The position numbers and the translations under genes are program-made. Positions 20,005 to 28,805 of a DNA stretch of 34,245 nucleotides are shown here, one piece after another. Source of the stretch: an uncultured Shimia sp. (GTDB lineage: Bacteria; Pseudomonadota; Alphaproteobacteria; Rhodobacterales; Rhodobacteraceae); NCBI GenBank assembly GCA_937881735.1, contig CALGEH010000217.1, forward strand, positions 1-34,245, read 5' to 3'. The stretch's first letter is position 1. Each line of letters opens with the position of its first letter. Under the pieces are notes generated by a model, which saw only the letters and a program-made list of their open reading frames with translations, was not told the DNA's origin and searched no databases.

Positions 20005-21240
20005 ATGACAGATTTTCGCGAAAATGCCCGCGCCGCAGAGGCGCTGATGCGCCCGGTTTTCGATGCAACGCCCTTGCAGCGCAATGAACATCTGAGCGAG
20101 CGCTATGAGGCCAATATTCTCTTCAAGCGTGAAGACCTCACGCCTGTGCGCTCCTACAAGCTGCGCGGTGCGTTCAATGCGATGCGCAAGGTTCTGGCGC
20201 GCGGTCCTGCGCCTACGTTTGTTTGCGCGAGTGCGGGCAATCACGCGCAGGGCGTGGCGTTCATGTGCCGGCATTTTGGGGTGCAGGGGGTGATCTACAT
20301 GCCGATCACCACGCCGCAGCAGAAGATTGGCAAGACGCAGATTTTTGGTGGTGATGCGGTGCGGATTGAGCTGACGGGGGATTACTTCGACGTCACGCTT
20401 GCGGCAGCGCAGGCTTATTGCGCGGAGATTGGTGGGCATTTCCTGTCGCCCTTCGATGATGAGGATGTGATCGAAGGCCAAGCCTCGGTCGCGGTCGAGA
20501 TTGAGCGCGATCTGGGCGGTTTGCCCGATCATATCGTGATGCCTGTGGGTGGTGGTGGCCTTTCGGCGGGTGTGGTGAGCTATATGGGTGACGCGGTCGA
20601 GACGACGCTGGTGGAGCCGTCGGGCGGGGCGTGTCTCGGGGCCGCCCTTAGGGCGGGTGCGCCAGTCCGTCTGGATCATGTGGATAATTTCGCCGATGGC
20701 GCGGCTGTGGCGCAGATCGGGGCGCGGACATTTGCCCGGCTGGCGCATCTCGACCCCGGTCAGGCGGTGACGATTTCCGAGGACCGGCTTTGCACCACGA
20801 TCATTGAGATGCTGAATATCGAAGGGATCGTGCTGGAGCCTGCGGGCGCTTTGGCGGTAGATGCACTCAAAGACATGAAGAATCGGATTCGCGGCAAGAC
20901 GGTGGTTTGCGTGACTTCGGGCGGGAATTTCGATTTTGAACGGCTTCCCGAAGTGAAAGAGCGCGCGCAGAGGTATTCCGGGGTGAAGAAATACTTCATC
21001 TTGCGGATGCCGCAACGGCCCGGCGCGCTCAAAGATTTTCTGAACCTTCTGGGGCCGAAGGACGATATCGCGCGGTTTGAGTATCTCAAGAAATCGGCGC
21101 GGAACTTCGGCTCGGTCCTCATAGGGATCGAGACGGATGAGGAGGCGAGTTTCGAGCGGCTTCTGGGTGCGTTGCGCAAGAACGGATTTGAATATCGCGA
21201 CATCACCAATGATGAGGTGCTGGCGGAGTTCCTGATCTGA
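20005..21240 (+). CDS. ilvA: Threonine ammonia-lyase/dehydratase with C-terminal ACT-like domain
   Basis: FKREDLTPVRSYKLRGAFNAM (PLP lysine), ASAGNHAQGVAFMCRHFGV, PVGGGGLSAGV; C-terminal YFILRMPQRPGALKDFLNLLGP. Confidence 0.95.
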   Translation: MTDFRENARAAEALMRPVFDATPLQRNEHLSERYEANILFKREDLTPVRSYKLRGAFNAMRKVLARGPAPTFVCASAGNHAQGVAFMCRHFGVQGVIYMPITTPQQKIGKTQIFGGDAVRIELTGDYFDVTLAAAQAYCAEIGGHFLSPFDDEDVIEGQASVAVEIERDLGGLPDHIVMPVGGGGLSAGVVSYMGDAVETTLVEPSGGACLGAALRAGAPVRLDHVDNFADGAAVAQIGARTFARLAHLDPGQAVTISEDRLCTTIIEMLNIEGIVLEPAGALAVDALKDMKNRIRGKTVVCVTSGGNFDFERLPEVKERAQRYSGVKKYFILRMPQRPGALKDFLNLLGPKDDIARFEYLKKSARNFGSVLIGIETDEEASFERLLGALRKNGFEYRDITNDEVLAEFLI

Positions 21241-21573
21241 TCAGGCGACGCTCAGGCGCTCTACCCCAGACAGGAATTCCGTCTTGGAGCGGTCAAAGCT
21301 CGCTACCGTTGCGGGCAGATCGATCTTTTCCGTTTGCCCGGCGGCGGCGGCGGTCTCGCCCGTTTGGCAAAGGTCCGAGAATTCCTTGAAGCCAAGGTTG
21401 AGGGCGCTGCCTTTGAGGAAATGCAGCTTGCCCTCAAGATCGTTTTGCACCCCATCACCGCGCAGCGCGTCAATCTCGCCCTCGACCTCTTCTAGAAATA
21501 TCTCGACGACCTCGCTGAAATCTTCAGCGCCGATTTCCTCACGCAATTCCGCAACCCGCGACCAATCAATCAT
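21241..21573 (-). CDS. Hpt (histidine phosphotransfer) domain protein
   Basis: 110 aa; HFLKGSALNLGFKEFSDLCQTGE matches the Hpt HxLKGSAxxLG motif. Confidence 0.85.
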   Translation of the reverse strand: MIDWSRVAELREEIGAEDFSEVVEIFLEEVEGEIDALRGDGVQNDLEGKLHFLKGSALNLGFKEFSDLCQTGETAAAAGQTEKIDLPATVASFDRSKTEFLSGVERLSVA

Positions 21574-21715
21574 ACATCACCTGTTTCCATGAGTTGAGTT
21601 TGGCGGAAGATCGTTAACAATTTGATGATTGCGGGCGTGCGCTTTCCTAGCATTTTACCTTTCATCCGGCGTTAACGGAGAAGCGTTAGGTGTGGGGAAG
21701 ATAAAAGGATTTTTC

Positions 21716-23014
21716 GTGCCCCAACTCGTGCCAAATCTGTCTGAAGCCCCGCAGGATACGCCCCCCACGATTCCAAATGACCACGCGATTCGGCAGGTTT
21801 TGGTGGTGGATGACAGCCGTCTTCAGCGCAAGATACTGACCTCGTCACTTAAGAAGTGGGGGTTTGAGACTGTCGAGGCCGCCAGCGGCGATGAGGCGCT
21901 TGAGATTTGTCGCCGGACGCCGCCCGATCTGGTGCTCAGCGATTGGATGATGCCAGGGATGACAGGCATCGAATTCTGCCGCGAATTCAGGCAGATGAAG
22001 CGCGAAAGATATGGGTATTTCATCCTGCTCACGTCCAAATCCAAAAAGGACGAGATTGCATCCGGCCTTGATGCCGGGGCGGATGATTTTCTGACCAAAC
22101 CGGTCAATGCGGGCGAGTTGCGCGCGCGCATTTCAGCGGGCGCGCGGATCGTGGGGATGGAACGTGAGCTGACCGAGAAGAACCGCCTTCTGGGCACCAC
22201 GCTGGACAAGCTGCGCGAGGTCTACGATTCGATCGACAAGGATCTGATCGAGGCGAAGAAACTTCAGCAATCACTGGTGAGTGACCGGCACCGCGATTTC
22301 GGCAATGCCGAAGTGTCCATGCTCTTGCGGTCCTCGGGGCATGTGGGCGGTGATCTGGTCGGGATGTATCAGGTCAGCGAGACCCGTATCGGCCTTTATG
22401 GAATCGACGTATCGGGCCATGGGATCAGCTCGGCTTTGATGACGGCGCGGTTGGCAGGCTATCTTTCAGCCACGGCCCCGGATCAGAACGTGGCCCTGCG
22501 CCGAATGCCTGACGGGACGTTTTCGCCGCGTCCACCGGGCGAAACGATTGCTGCTTTGAACGACCTGTTTCTCAATGAGCTCGATACGGAGCATTATTTT
22601 ACGTTGCTCCTCGCGGATGTAGACTTGGAGACGGGCCGTGTTGTCATGGCACAGGCAGGCCATCCCTATCCGGCCCTGCAACGCGCCGATGGCTCCGTCG
22701 AAGCAATTGGGTGTGGTGGTTTGCCCGTCGGTCTCATTCCGGGAGTGGAGTTTGAGGAGTTTGAGGTCATGCTGCATGCGGGCGACCGGCTGATGATCCA
22801 TTCCGACGGTGTTGTGGAATGCGCCAACCCGGACGAGGCCCTTTTGGACGACGCGGGTCTGGCGCGAATCCTGACAGAACTGCGGCAGACAAAGGGGCTG
22901 GCTTGTCTCGAATCGATGATCTGGAAACTCGCGGAATTCGCGGGCGACGACCAATTCGCAGATGATGTCTCGGCGGTTTTGCTTGAGATCAAGCCAATCC
23001 TGCCCACTGGCTGA
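21716..23014 (+). CDS. Response regulator with REC domain and C-terminal SpoIIE/PP2C-type serine phosphatase
   Basis: REC: VLVVDDSRLQRKIL, LVLSDWMMPGMTG, LLTSKSKKDE, DDFLTKP. PP2C: GHVGGDLVGMY, GIDVSGHGISSALMTARLAGYLS, AQAGHPYPAL, LMIHSDGVVE. GTG start assumed. Confidence 0.92.
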   Translation: MPQLVPNLSEAPQDTPPTIPNDHAIRQVLVVDDSRLQRKILTSSLKKWGFETVEAASGDEALEICRRTPPDLVLSDWMMPGMTGIEFCREFRQMKRERYGYFILLTSKSKKDEIASGLDAGADDFLTKPVNAGELRARISAGARIVGMERELTEKNRLLGTTLDKLREVYDSIDKDLIEAKKLQQSLVSDRHRDFGNAEVSMLLRSSGHVGGDLVGMYQVSETRIGLYGIDVSGHGISSALMTARLAGYLSATAPDQNVALRRMPDGTFSPRPPGETIAALNDLFLNELDTEHYFTLLLADVDLETGRVVMAQAGHPYPALQRADGSVEAIGCGGLPVGLIPGVEFEEFEVMLHAGDRLMIHSDGVVECANPDEALLDDAGLARILTELRQTKGLACLESMIWKLAEFAGDDQFADDVSAVLLEIKPILPTG

Positions 23015-23432
23015 CGAACATGCGGTCGCCCTCATTCGCGAGTGTCAGGATCGCCGCACCAATTTCCATGATCATTGGCATGTGATCCGGCTCGGTCGGG
23101 GGGCCATGGGGTAGGACCGGGCGGGCCGTGTAAATCATGCATATCTTTTCGGCCCAGAGATCATATTCCGGCATGTAGACAAAGCGCCGGAATGCGCCCA
23201 GTCTTTGGGGCCGGGCGATATGCCAGCCAGTTTCCTCAAACACCTCGCGATGCAGCGCCTGAAGGGGCGATTCGCCTGGATCGATCCCGCCGCCTGGAAG
23301 CTGCCATTCAGGCTCTGGCTCGGTTTGATGCGTGACCAGAAGCCCGCCCTTATGTGGCAAGATCGCATAGACACCTGGCCGCACCGTATAGCGTCTCCCG
23401 GCCTTTGGCGCATCGCCCAGTCGTCTGATCAT
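22989..23432 (-). CDS. NUDIX hydrolase
   Basis: Nudix box GGIDPGESPLQALHREVFEETGW. 3' end overlaps the 3' end of the REC-PP2C gene by 26 bp. Confidence 0.92.
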   Translation of the reverse strand: MIRRLGDAPKAGRRYTVRPGVYAILPHKGGLLVTHQTEPEPEWQLPGGGIDPGESPLQALHREVFEETGWHIARPQRLGAFRRFVYMPEYDLWAEKICMIYTARPVLPHGPPTEPDHMPMIMEIGAAILTLANEGDRMFVSQWAGLA

Positions 23433-23513
23433 GGCACGAGGCCCCCTTTCGGTCACCGCCCAAGCGGCTTATATACCCGCGATATGCCAATTTCCGGCCC
23501 TGAAGGAAACCCC

Positions 23514-24509
23514 ATGACACTTGCGCAAAACCTCGCTTGGGATGACACCGTGCTCCCGTTTCAGCTGGATAAATCCGACATCCGTGGCCGCGTGGCGCGG
23601 CTTGATGGTGTGTTGGAAGGTATTCTGAAACAGCACGATTATCCGCCGCAGGTCGAGGCCTTGGTCGCAGAGATGGCGCTTCTGGCTGCCCTCATTGGTC
23701 AGTCGGTGAAGCTGCGCTGGAAGTTGCAGCTTCAGGTGCAATCCAACGGCCCCGTGCGGATGATTGCGACCGATTACTATGGCCCCTCTGAAGAGGGTGC
23801 GCCGGGCCGCATCCGCGCCTATGCGAGCTTTGACGCGGCGCGCCTGACTGATGAGAATGCTTTTGCGCAGATCGGTGAGGGGTATTTCGCGATCATGATT
23901 GATCAGGGTCAGGGGATGGAGCCTTACAAGGGGATCACGCCGATTGCGGGCAGCAGCTTGAGCGATTGCGCCGAGGCGTATTTTGCACAGTCCGAGCAGC
24001 TTCCTACGCGGTTCGCATTGAGCTTTGGGCGCTCCACCGAAGGCGATGGACCCGAGCATTGGCGCGCGGGTGGCGTAATGTTGCAACATATGCCCAAGGC
24101 GTCGCCCTTTGCGTCGGGCGGTGGTTCGGGTGAGGGTGGCCTCTTGGGGGCTGCGGATATCGTGGATGGTGAGGAAGGTGAGAACTGGAACCGCGCCAAT
24201 ATCCTGCTCGATACGGTCGATACGCTGGAGCTGATTGGGCCGTCTGTGGCGCCCACGGACCTGCTTGTCCGGCTGTTCCATGAGGAAGGTCCGCGCGTCT
24301 TTGAGGCGCAGCCGGTGCGGTTTGGCTGCACCTGCTCGGAAGACCGTGTGCGTCAGAGCCTGTCGATCTACTCGGCCAAGGATATCGAGAAGATGACCAC
24401 GGACGCGGGCCGCGTGACTGCTGATTGTCAGTTTTGCGGTGCGCATTACGATATGGACCCAGCAACGCTTGGCTTTGAGGCGGAGGGCAAGGAGGATCCG
24501 CTTGGATGA
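23514..24509 (+). CDS. hslO: Redox-regulated chaperone Hsp33
   Basis: LVAEMALLAALIGQSVKLRWKLQLQVQSNGPVRMIATDYYG; C-terminal Zn-binding FGCTCSEDRV ... DCQFCGAHYDMD (CxC...CxxC). Confidence 0.95.
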   Translation: MTLAQNLAWDDTVLPFQLDKSDIRGRVARLDGVLEGILKQHDYPPQVEALVAEMALLAALIGQSVKLRWKLQLQVQSNGPVRMIATDYYGPSEEGAPGRIRAYASFDAARLTDENAFAQIGEGYFAIMIDQGQGMEPYKGITPIAGSSLSDCAEAYFAQSEQLPTRFALSFGRSTEGDGPEHWRAGGVMLQHMPKASPFASGGGSGEGGLLGAADIVDGEEGENWNRANILLDTVDTLELIGPSVAPTDLLVRLFHEEGPRVFEAQPVRFGCTCSEDRVRQSLSIYSAKDIEKMTTDAGRVTADCQFCGAHYDMDPATLGFEAEGKEDPLG

Positions 24510-25098
24510 TCCCCTCGCCGGACTGATCGCGGGCCTCGGGCGAGGCATGCGCCCCTCGTCGGATTTCGATCTGAACCCCGGCACGGTTTTGCCGGAGGGG
24601 CGCAAGCTGCGCCCGGCGGGTGTTTTGATGCCGATCCTCTGTGATGGTCCGGCGCGGCTGATCCTGACCACGCGCTCCTCCGCGCTCAAGCATCACCCCG
24701 GTCAGATCGCCTTTCCTGGCGGCAAGCAGGACGAGGGCGACGCGGATGTGATCGCGGCTGCCCTGCGCGAAGCGCGCGAGGAGATCGGGCTTGATCCCGC
24801 CAATGTCGAGGTGCTGGGCACGCTTCCGGTGCATGAGACGGTGACGGGGTTTCTGATGACGCCGGTTCTGGCGCGGGTGCGCGCGCCCTTCACGCCCCGG
24901 CCCGAGGCGGGGGAGGTGGCCGAGGTCTTTGACGTGCCCCTCGCGCATGTGCTGCGGCGCAGTGCCTACCGGATCGAGGGGCGGCGCTGGCGCGGGACGC
25001 GCAGGCTTTACTATGCGGTGCCGTGGGGCCCCTATTATATCTGGGGGGCTACCGCGCGTATCCTGCGCGGGCTGGCCGAGGAAGTGGGCACACCATGA
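24502..25098 (+). CDS. NUDIX hydrolase, CoA pyrophosphatase-like
   Basis: Nudix box FPGGKQDEGDADVIAAALREAREEIGL, upstream LTTRSSALKHHPGQIAFPGG. Probable TTG start overlapping hslO. Confidence 0.9.
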   Translation: MDDPLAGLIAGLGRGMRPSSDFDLNPGTVLPEGRKLRPAGVLMPILCDGPARLILTTRSSALKHHPGQIAFPGGKQDEGDADVIAAALREAREEIGLDPANVEVLGTLPVHETVTGFLMTPVLARVRAPFTPRPEAGEVAEVFDVPLAHVLRRSAYRIEGRRWRGTRRLYYAVPWGPYYIWGATARILRGLAEEVGTP

Positions 25099-26261
25099 CC
25101 ATCAACACCATGACTATCACCGGAGACTGGTTGCACGCGCCCTCGCTTACCGCAGTGTTTCAAGCGTTTGAGGCGGTGGGACAGCCCGTCTATCTGGTGG
25201 GGGGTGCTGTGCGCGATGCGGTGCGTGGCGCGCCTGTGGGTGATCTTGATCTTGCCACCCCTGCCACGCCTGACGAGGTGCAGACGCTGGCTGAGGCGGC
25301 GGCATTGCGCGTGGTGCCGACTGGGCTGGAGCATGGCACGCTGACGCTGGTGTCGGGCGGCGTGGGCCATGAGGTCACGAGTTTTCGCCGCGATGAGGAG
25401 ACGTTTGGCCGCCATGCCCGCGTTGCCTTCACCCGTGAGATGGTTGAGGACGCCCGGCGGCGTGATTTCACGATGAACGCGCTTTATGCGGGGGCCGACG
25501 GGGTGGTGGTTGATCCGCTTGGCGGGCTGCCTGATGCGCTCGCGGGACGCGTGCGGTTCATCGAGGATGCAGGGCAGCGGATCCTGGAGGATTACCTGCG
25601 CATCCTGCGGTTTTTCCGGTTCAGCGCATGGTATGGGGCCGAAGGGATCGACGCAGACGGGCTGGCCGCCTGCGCCGCCCATCACGATGGTCTCGCAGGC
25701 ATCGCTCGCGAGCGGATCGGGGCGGAGTTCTCCAAGCTTTTGGCTGCCCCTGACCCTGCCCCTGCCGTGGCCACGATGCGTGCCGCGAATGTGTTGCGGC
25801 AGTGCCTGCCGGGCGCGGATGATCGTGGTCTCGCGCCGTTGGTGCATCTGGAGGGGCTATTTAGCGTTGCACCCGATCCGCTCAGGCGGCTCGCGGCGCT
25901 TGGTGGCGCGGACGTTGCGGATCACCTGCGGCTCAGCCGTTCGGATGCGGCGCGTCTGAAGCTGCTGCGGCAGGGGGCCGAAGCCGCTGATGGCCCCGCA
26001 GCCCTTGGCTACCACCACGGCGCAGATGCTGCATGGGACATGATGATTTTGCGAGCGGCCCTCTTGGAGGGGAATGTGCCCAAGAATGCAGGCATTGAGA
26101 TTGCCAAAGGGGCCGCCGCGCAGTTTCCCGTTGCCGCGGCGGATTTTCTGCCCGCTCTTACCGGCCCTGCGCTGGGCGCGCGCCTGAAGGCGCTTGAGGC
26201 GCTGTGGATCGCGTCCGGATTTACCCTGACGCACGCGCAATTGCTTGAGGAGCGGCCATGA
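25095..26261 (+). CDS. CCA tRNA nucleotidyltransferase / polyA polymerase family
   Basis: PVYLVGGAVRDAVRGAPVGDLDLATPATPDEV, RRRDFTMNALYAG, ILEDYLRILRFFRFSAWYG. Confidence 0.93.
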   Translation: MTINTMTITGDWLHAPSLTAVFQAFEAVGQPVYLVGGAVRDAVRGAPVGDLDLATPATPDEVQTLAEAAALRVVPTGLEHGTLTLVSGGVGHEVTSFRRDEETFGRHARVAFTREMVEDARRRDFTMNALYAGADGVVVDPLGGLPDALAGRVRFIEDAGQRILEDYLRILRFFRFSAWYGAEGIDADGLAACAAHHDGLAGIARERIGAEFSKLLAAPDPAPAVATMRAANVLRQCLPGADDRGLAPLVHLEGLFSVAPDPLRRLAALGGADVADHLRLSRSDAARLKLLRQGAEAADGPAALGYHHGADAAWDMMILRAALLEGNVPKNAGIEIAKGAAAQFPVAAADFLPALTGPALGARLKALEALWIASGFTLTHAQLLEERP

Positions 26262-27490
26262 CCACCTATGAGATAGAGCGCCTAGGCCATCAGGGCGACG
26301 GGATCGCGGAAGGGCCTGTCTTCGCCCCTGGCGCGCTGCCTGGTGAGGAGGTGAGTGGCACGCTTGAGGGTCAGCGCCTGAACGATATACGGATCGTGCG
26401 CCCGTCTGAGAACCGCGTGAGCCCGCCCTGCCGTCATTACAAATCCTGCGGCGGGTGCAGCCTTCAGCACGCGTCGGATGCGTTTGTGGCCGAATGGAAG
26501 GTTGATATCGTGCGCGGCGCGCTGGCGGCTTATGGCATTGACGCGTCCTTCCTGCCCATCGCCACCTCTCCAGCCAAGGCACGGCGGCGCGCTACCTTTA
26601 CCGCGCGCCGGACCAAGAAAGGGGCAATGGCCGGGTTTCACGCCAAAGGGTCCGATGTTCTGATCGAGGTGCCGGGATGCGCGCTTTTGCACCCCGATCT
26701 GATGGCTGGCTTGCCGGTGGCCGAGGCGCTGGCCCTGCATGCCGCCAGCCGCAAGGGCACGCTGAGCGTGGCGGCCTGTGTGTCGCTTGGCGGCTTGGAT
26801 GTGCATGTGACGGGTGGGCGCGAATTGGACGGCCCCTTGCGCATGATGCTGGCGCAGCTTGCCGAGGCGCATGATCTTGCGCGGCTCAGCTGGGACGATG
26901 AGACTGTGGCACAACGCCAGCTGCCCACGCAGGCGTTTGGTGCAGCCCGTGTGATCCCGCCACCCGGCGCATTTCTTCAGGCCACGGCCGAGGGGGAGGC
27001 GGCGCTTTTGGCGGATGTCACCACCGCCGTTGAGGGCGCTGGACGCATCGTTGATCTTTTCGCTGGTTGCGGGACGTTCGCGCTGCCCCTGTCTTCCCAT
27101 GCGCAGGTCCACGCGGTGGAGGGCGATGCGGCCATGACGGAGGCAATGGAGGCTGGATGGCGCCAAGCGCTGGGTCTCAAAAAGCTGAGCGTCGAGGCGC
27201 GCGATCTCTTTCGCCGCCCGCTTTTGCCGGATGAGCTTGCACGGTTTGACGCGGCAGTGCTCGATCCGCCGCGGGCGGGGGCCGAGGCGCAGGTGGCCGA
27301 GCTTTGCCACGCAAAGGTGGCGCGCATCGGGTATGTGTCGTGCAACCCGGTGACATTTGCGCGTGATGCAAACACCCTTCTGGGCGCGGGATACCACCTG
27401 CACGCCCTGCGGGTGGTGGATCAGTTCCGCTGGTCCAGCCATATCGAGCTGGTCGGGCAGTTTTCTCTGACGGCGCCCGGTAAAAAATAG
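26258..27490 (+). CDS. Class I SAM-dependent 23S rRNA (uracil-5-)-methyltransferase family (RlmD/TrmA-like)
   Basis: CRHYKSCGGCSLQHASD Fe-S motif, IVDLFAGCGTFALPL, AVLDPPRAGAEAQ, IGYVSCNPVTFARD. ATGA overlap with the CCA gene. Confidence 0.93.
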   Translation: MTTYEIERLGHQGDGIAEGPVFAPGALPGEEVSGTLEGQRLNDIRIVRPSENRVSPPCRHYKSCGGCSLQHASDAFVAEWKVDIVRGALAAYGIDASFLPIATSPAKARRRATFTARRTKKGAMAGFHAKGSDVLIEVPGCALLHPDLMAGLPVAEALALHAASRKGTLSVAACVSLGGLDVHVTGGRELDGPLRMMLAQLAEAHDLARLSWDDETVAQRQLPTQAFGAARVIPPPGAFLQATAEGEAALLADVTTAVEGAGRIVDLFAGCGTFALPLSSHAQVHAVEGDAAMTEAMEAGWRQALGLKKLSVEARDLFRRPLLPDELARFDAAVLDPPRAGAEAQVAELCHAKVARIGYVSCNPVTFARDANTLLGAGYHLHALRVVDQFRWSSHIELVGQFSLTAPGKK

Positions 27491-27549
27491 CGCTATCTGC
27501 CTCAAGCCCTTTTGCGTTAGGAAGGGGAAAAACAGGCAGGTGAAGTGAT

Positions 27550-28056
27550 ATGGGTATGCGGCTGGTCAAACTTTTCGCGGCGGCGCTGGTGGTGATTGGG
27601 CTGGCCAGTTGCGGGTCGAAGTTCAAAACATATAACGGCCCCGAGGTGACGCAGATCGTCGTCAACAAGGGCGCGCGGAAGATGTATCTTTTGCACAATG
27701 ACAAGATCCTGAAGGATTACGACATAGAGCTGGGCTTCACCGCGACCGGGCACAAGACCCAAGAGGGCGATGGCAAGACGCCGGAGGGCACGTATTTCAT
27801 CGACCGGCGCAATCCGAATTCAAGCTTTCATCTGTCGCTGGGGATTTCCTATCCCAATGAGGCGGATGTGGCCCAGGCGCGGGCGCGTGGCGTCAGCCCC
27901 GGCGGCGACATCTTTATCCACGGGCGGCCCAACGATAATCCGCGCGGCAAGCAAAGCCCTGATTGGACGGCAGGCTGTATATCGGTCACGAATCGTCAGA
28001 TGGAAATGATTTACGCTATGGTCAAAGACGGCACCCAGATCACGATCAATCCGTAG
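27550..28056 (+). CDS. L,D-transpeptidase (YkuD) family lipoprotein
   Basis: Lipobox LASC after signal sequence; IFIHGRPNDN...SPDWTAGCISV catalytic His/Cys motif. Confidence 0.9.
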   Translation: MGMRLVKLFAAALVVIGLASCGSKFKTYNGPEVTQIVVNKGARKMYLLHNDKILKDYDIELGFTATGHKTQEGDGKTPEGTYFIDRRNPNSSFHLSLGISYPNEADVAQARARGVSPGGDIFIHGRPNDNPRGKQSPDWTAGCISVTNRQMEMIYAMVKDGTQITINP

Positions 28057-28111
28057 TGGCTTTTTCTTGGGTCAAAATATCCAAATCCGACAGGTGCTGC
28101 GCAGGCTGGGC

Positions 28112-28630
28112 CTAGTCGCCCATCACCAGCGTCCACCAGATTTTCCCGTTATCTTCCTGAAGCCATGAAAAGCCCATGTTGCGGGCGTCTGGTGACAGGA
28201 TGACGGTGCGGGTGCTGGGCTCGGCCATCCATGCAGCGAGAGTTTCAAGCTCGGTCTCGTAGGTTTCTGAGATCGTCTCGCCCACAAGGTTGCCCGAATA
28301 TCCGACGCGGCGCACCCGGTCGATCGGGGAGGAGCCGTCGGAGCCAAAATGCCAAGGCCGGTTCTGCACCGACATATCGCGTGCATGGGTGGCCGCGGCG
28401 GCGTTGAGTTGCGCGTTCAACTGTACTTCGGAGCGACCAGCGGCGGTGCGCAGAGAGTTTACCGAGTCGAGCATACGGAATTGGATGGGCCCGGTGTCAC
28501 TTGCGCGAATGCGATAGAGTTTGGGCAGGGGTTTGCCATCCGCGCCCATCTGTGGCGGTGGGGGTGGTGGCGCTGCGCAGGCGCCGAGCACAAGGAAGGC
28601 CGACATGAAAAGAACCAGAATGCGCGACAT
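28112..28630 (-). CDS. CAP/SCP-domain lipoprotein
   Basis: Lipobox-like LGACAAPPPPPP; LDSVNSLRTAAGRSEVQLNAQLNAAAATHARDMSVQNRPWHFGSDGSSPIDRVRRVGYSGNLVGETI is CAP-like. Confidence 0.85.
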   Translation of the reverse strand: MSRILVLFMSAFLVLGACAAPPPPPPQMGADGKPLPKLYRIRASDTGPIQFRMLDSVNSLRTAAGRSEVQLNAQLNAAAATHARDMSVQNRPWHFGSDGSSPIDRVRRVGYSGNLVGETISETYETELETLAAWMAEPSTRTVILSPDARNMGFSWLQEDNGKIWWTLVMGD

Positions 28631-28805
28631 ATGAAGTAACCTACCCGAGCTAATTGTTTCGAAATCCTGTATAGTGGTCTGCGTGGTGTTTCAAACCCAC
28701 TTGCTCGGAACTTGGCCGAAGCGCGCCGGTTTGAATTGCGACTGCGACTTTCGCGCCATATGCTTTTACGCGACAAGGTTTGTTTTGAAGGCTGAGGAGG
28801 CTGTC

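Noticed and set aside
19780-21015. 411-aa minus-strand ORF antisense to ilvA
   Set aside because: Low-complexity Arg/His-rich translation, no motif; argG and ilvA fully explain the DNA.
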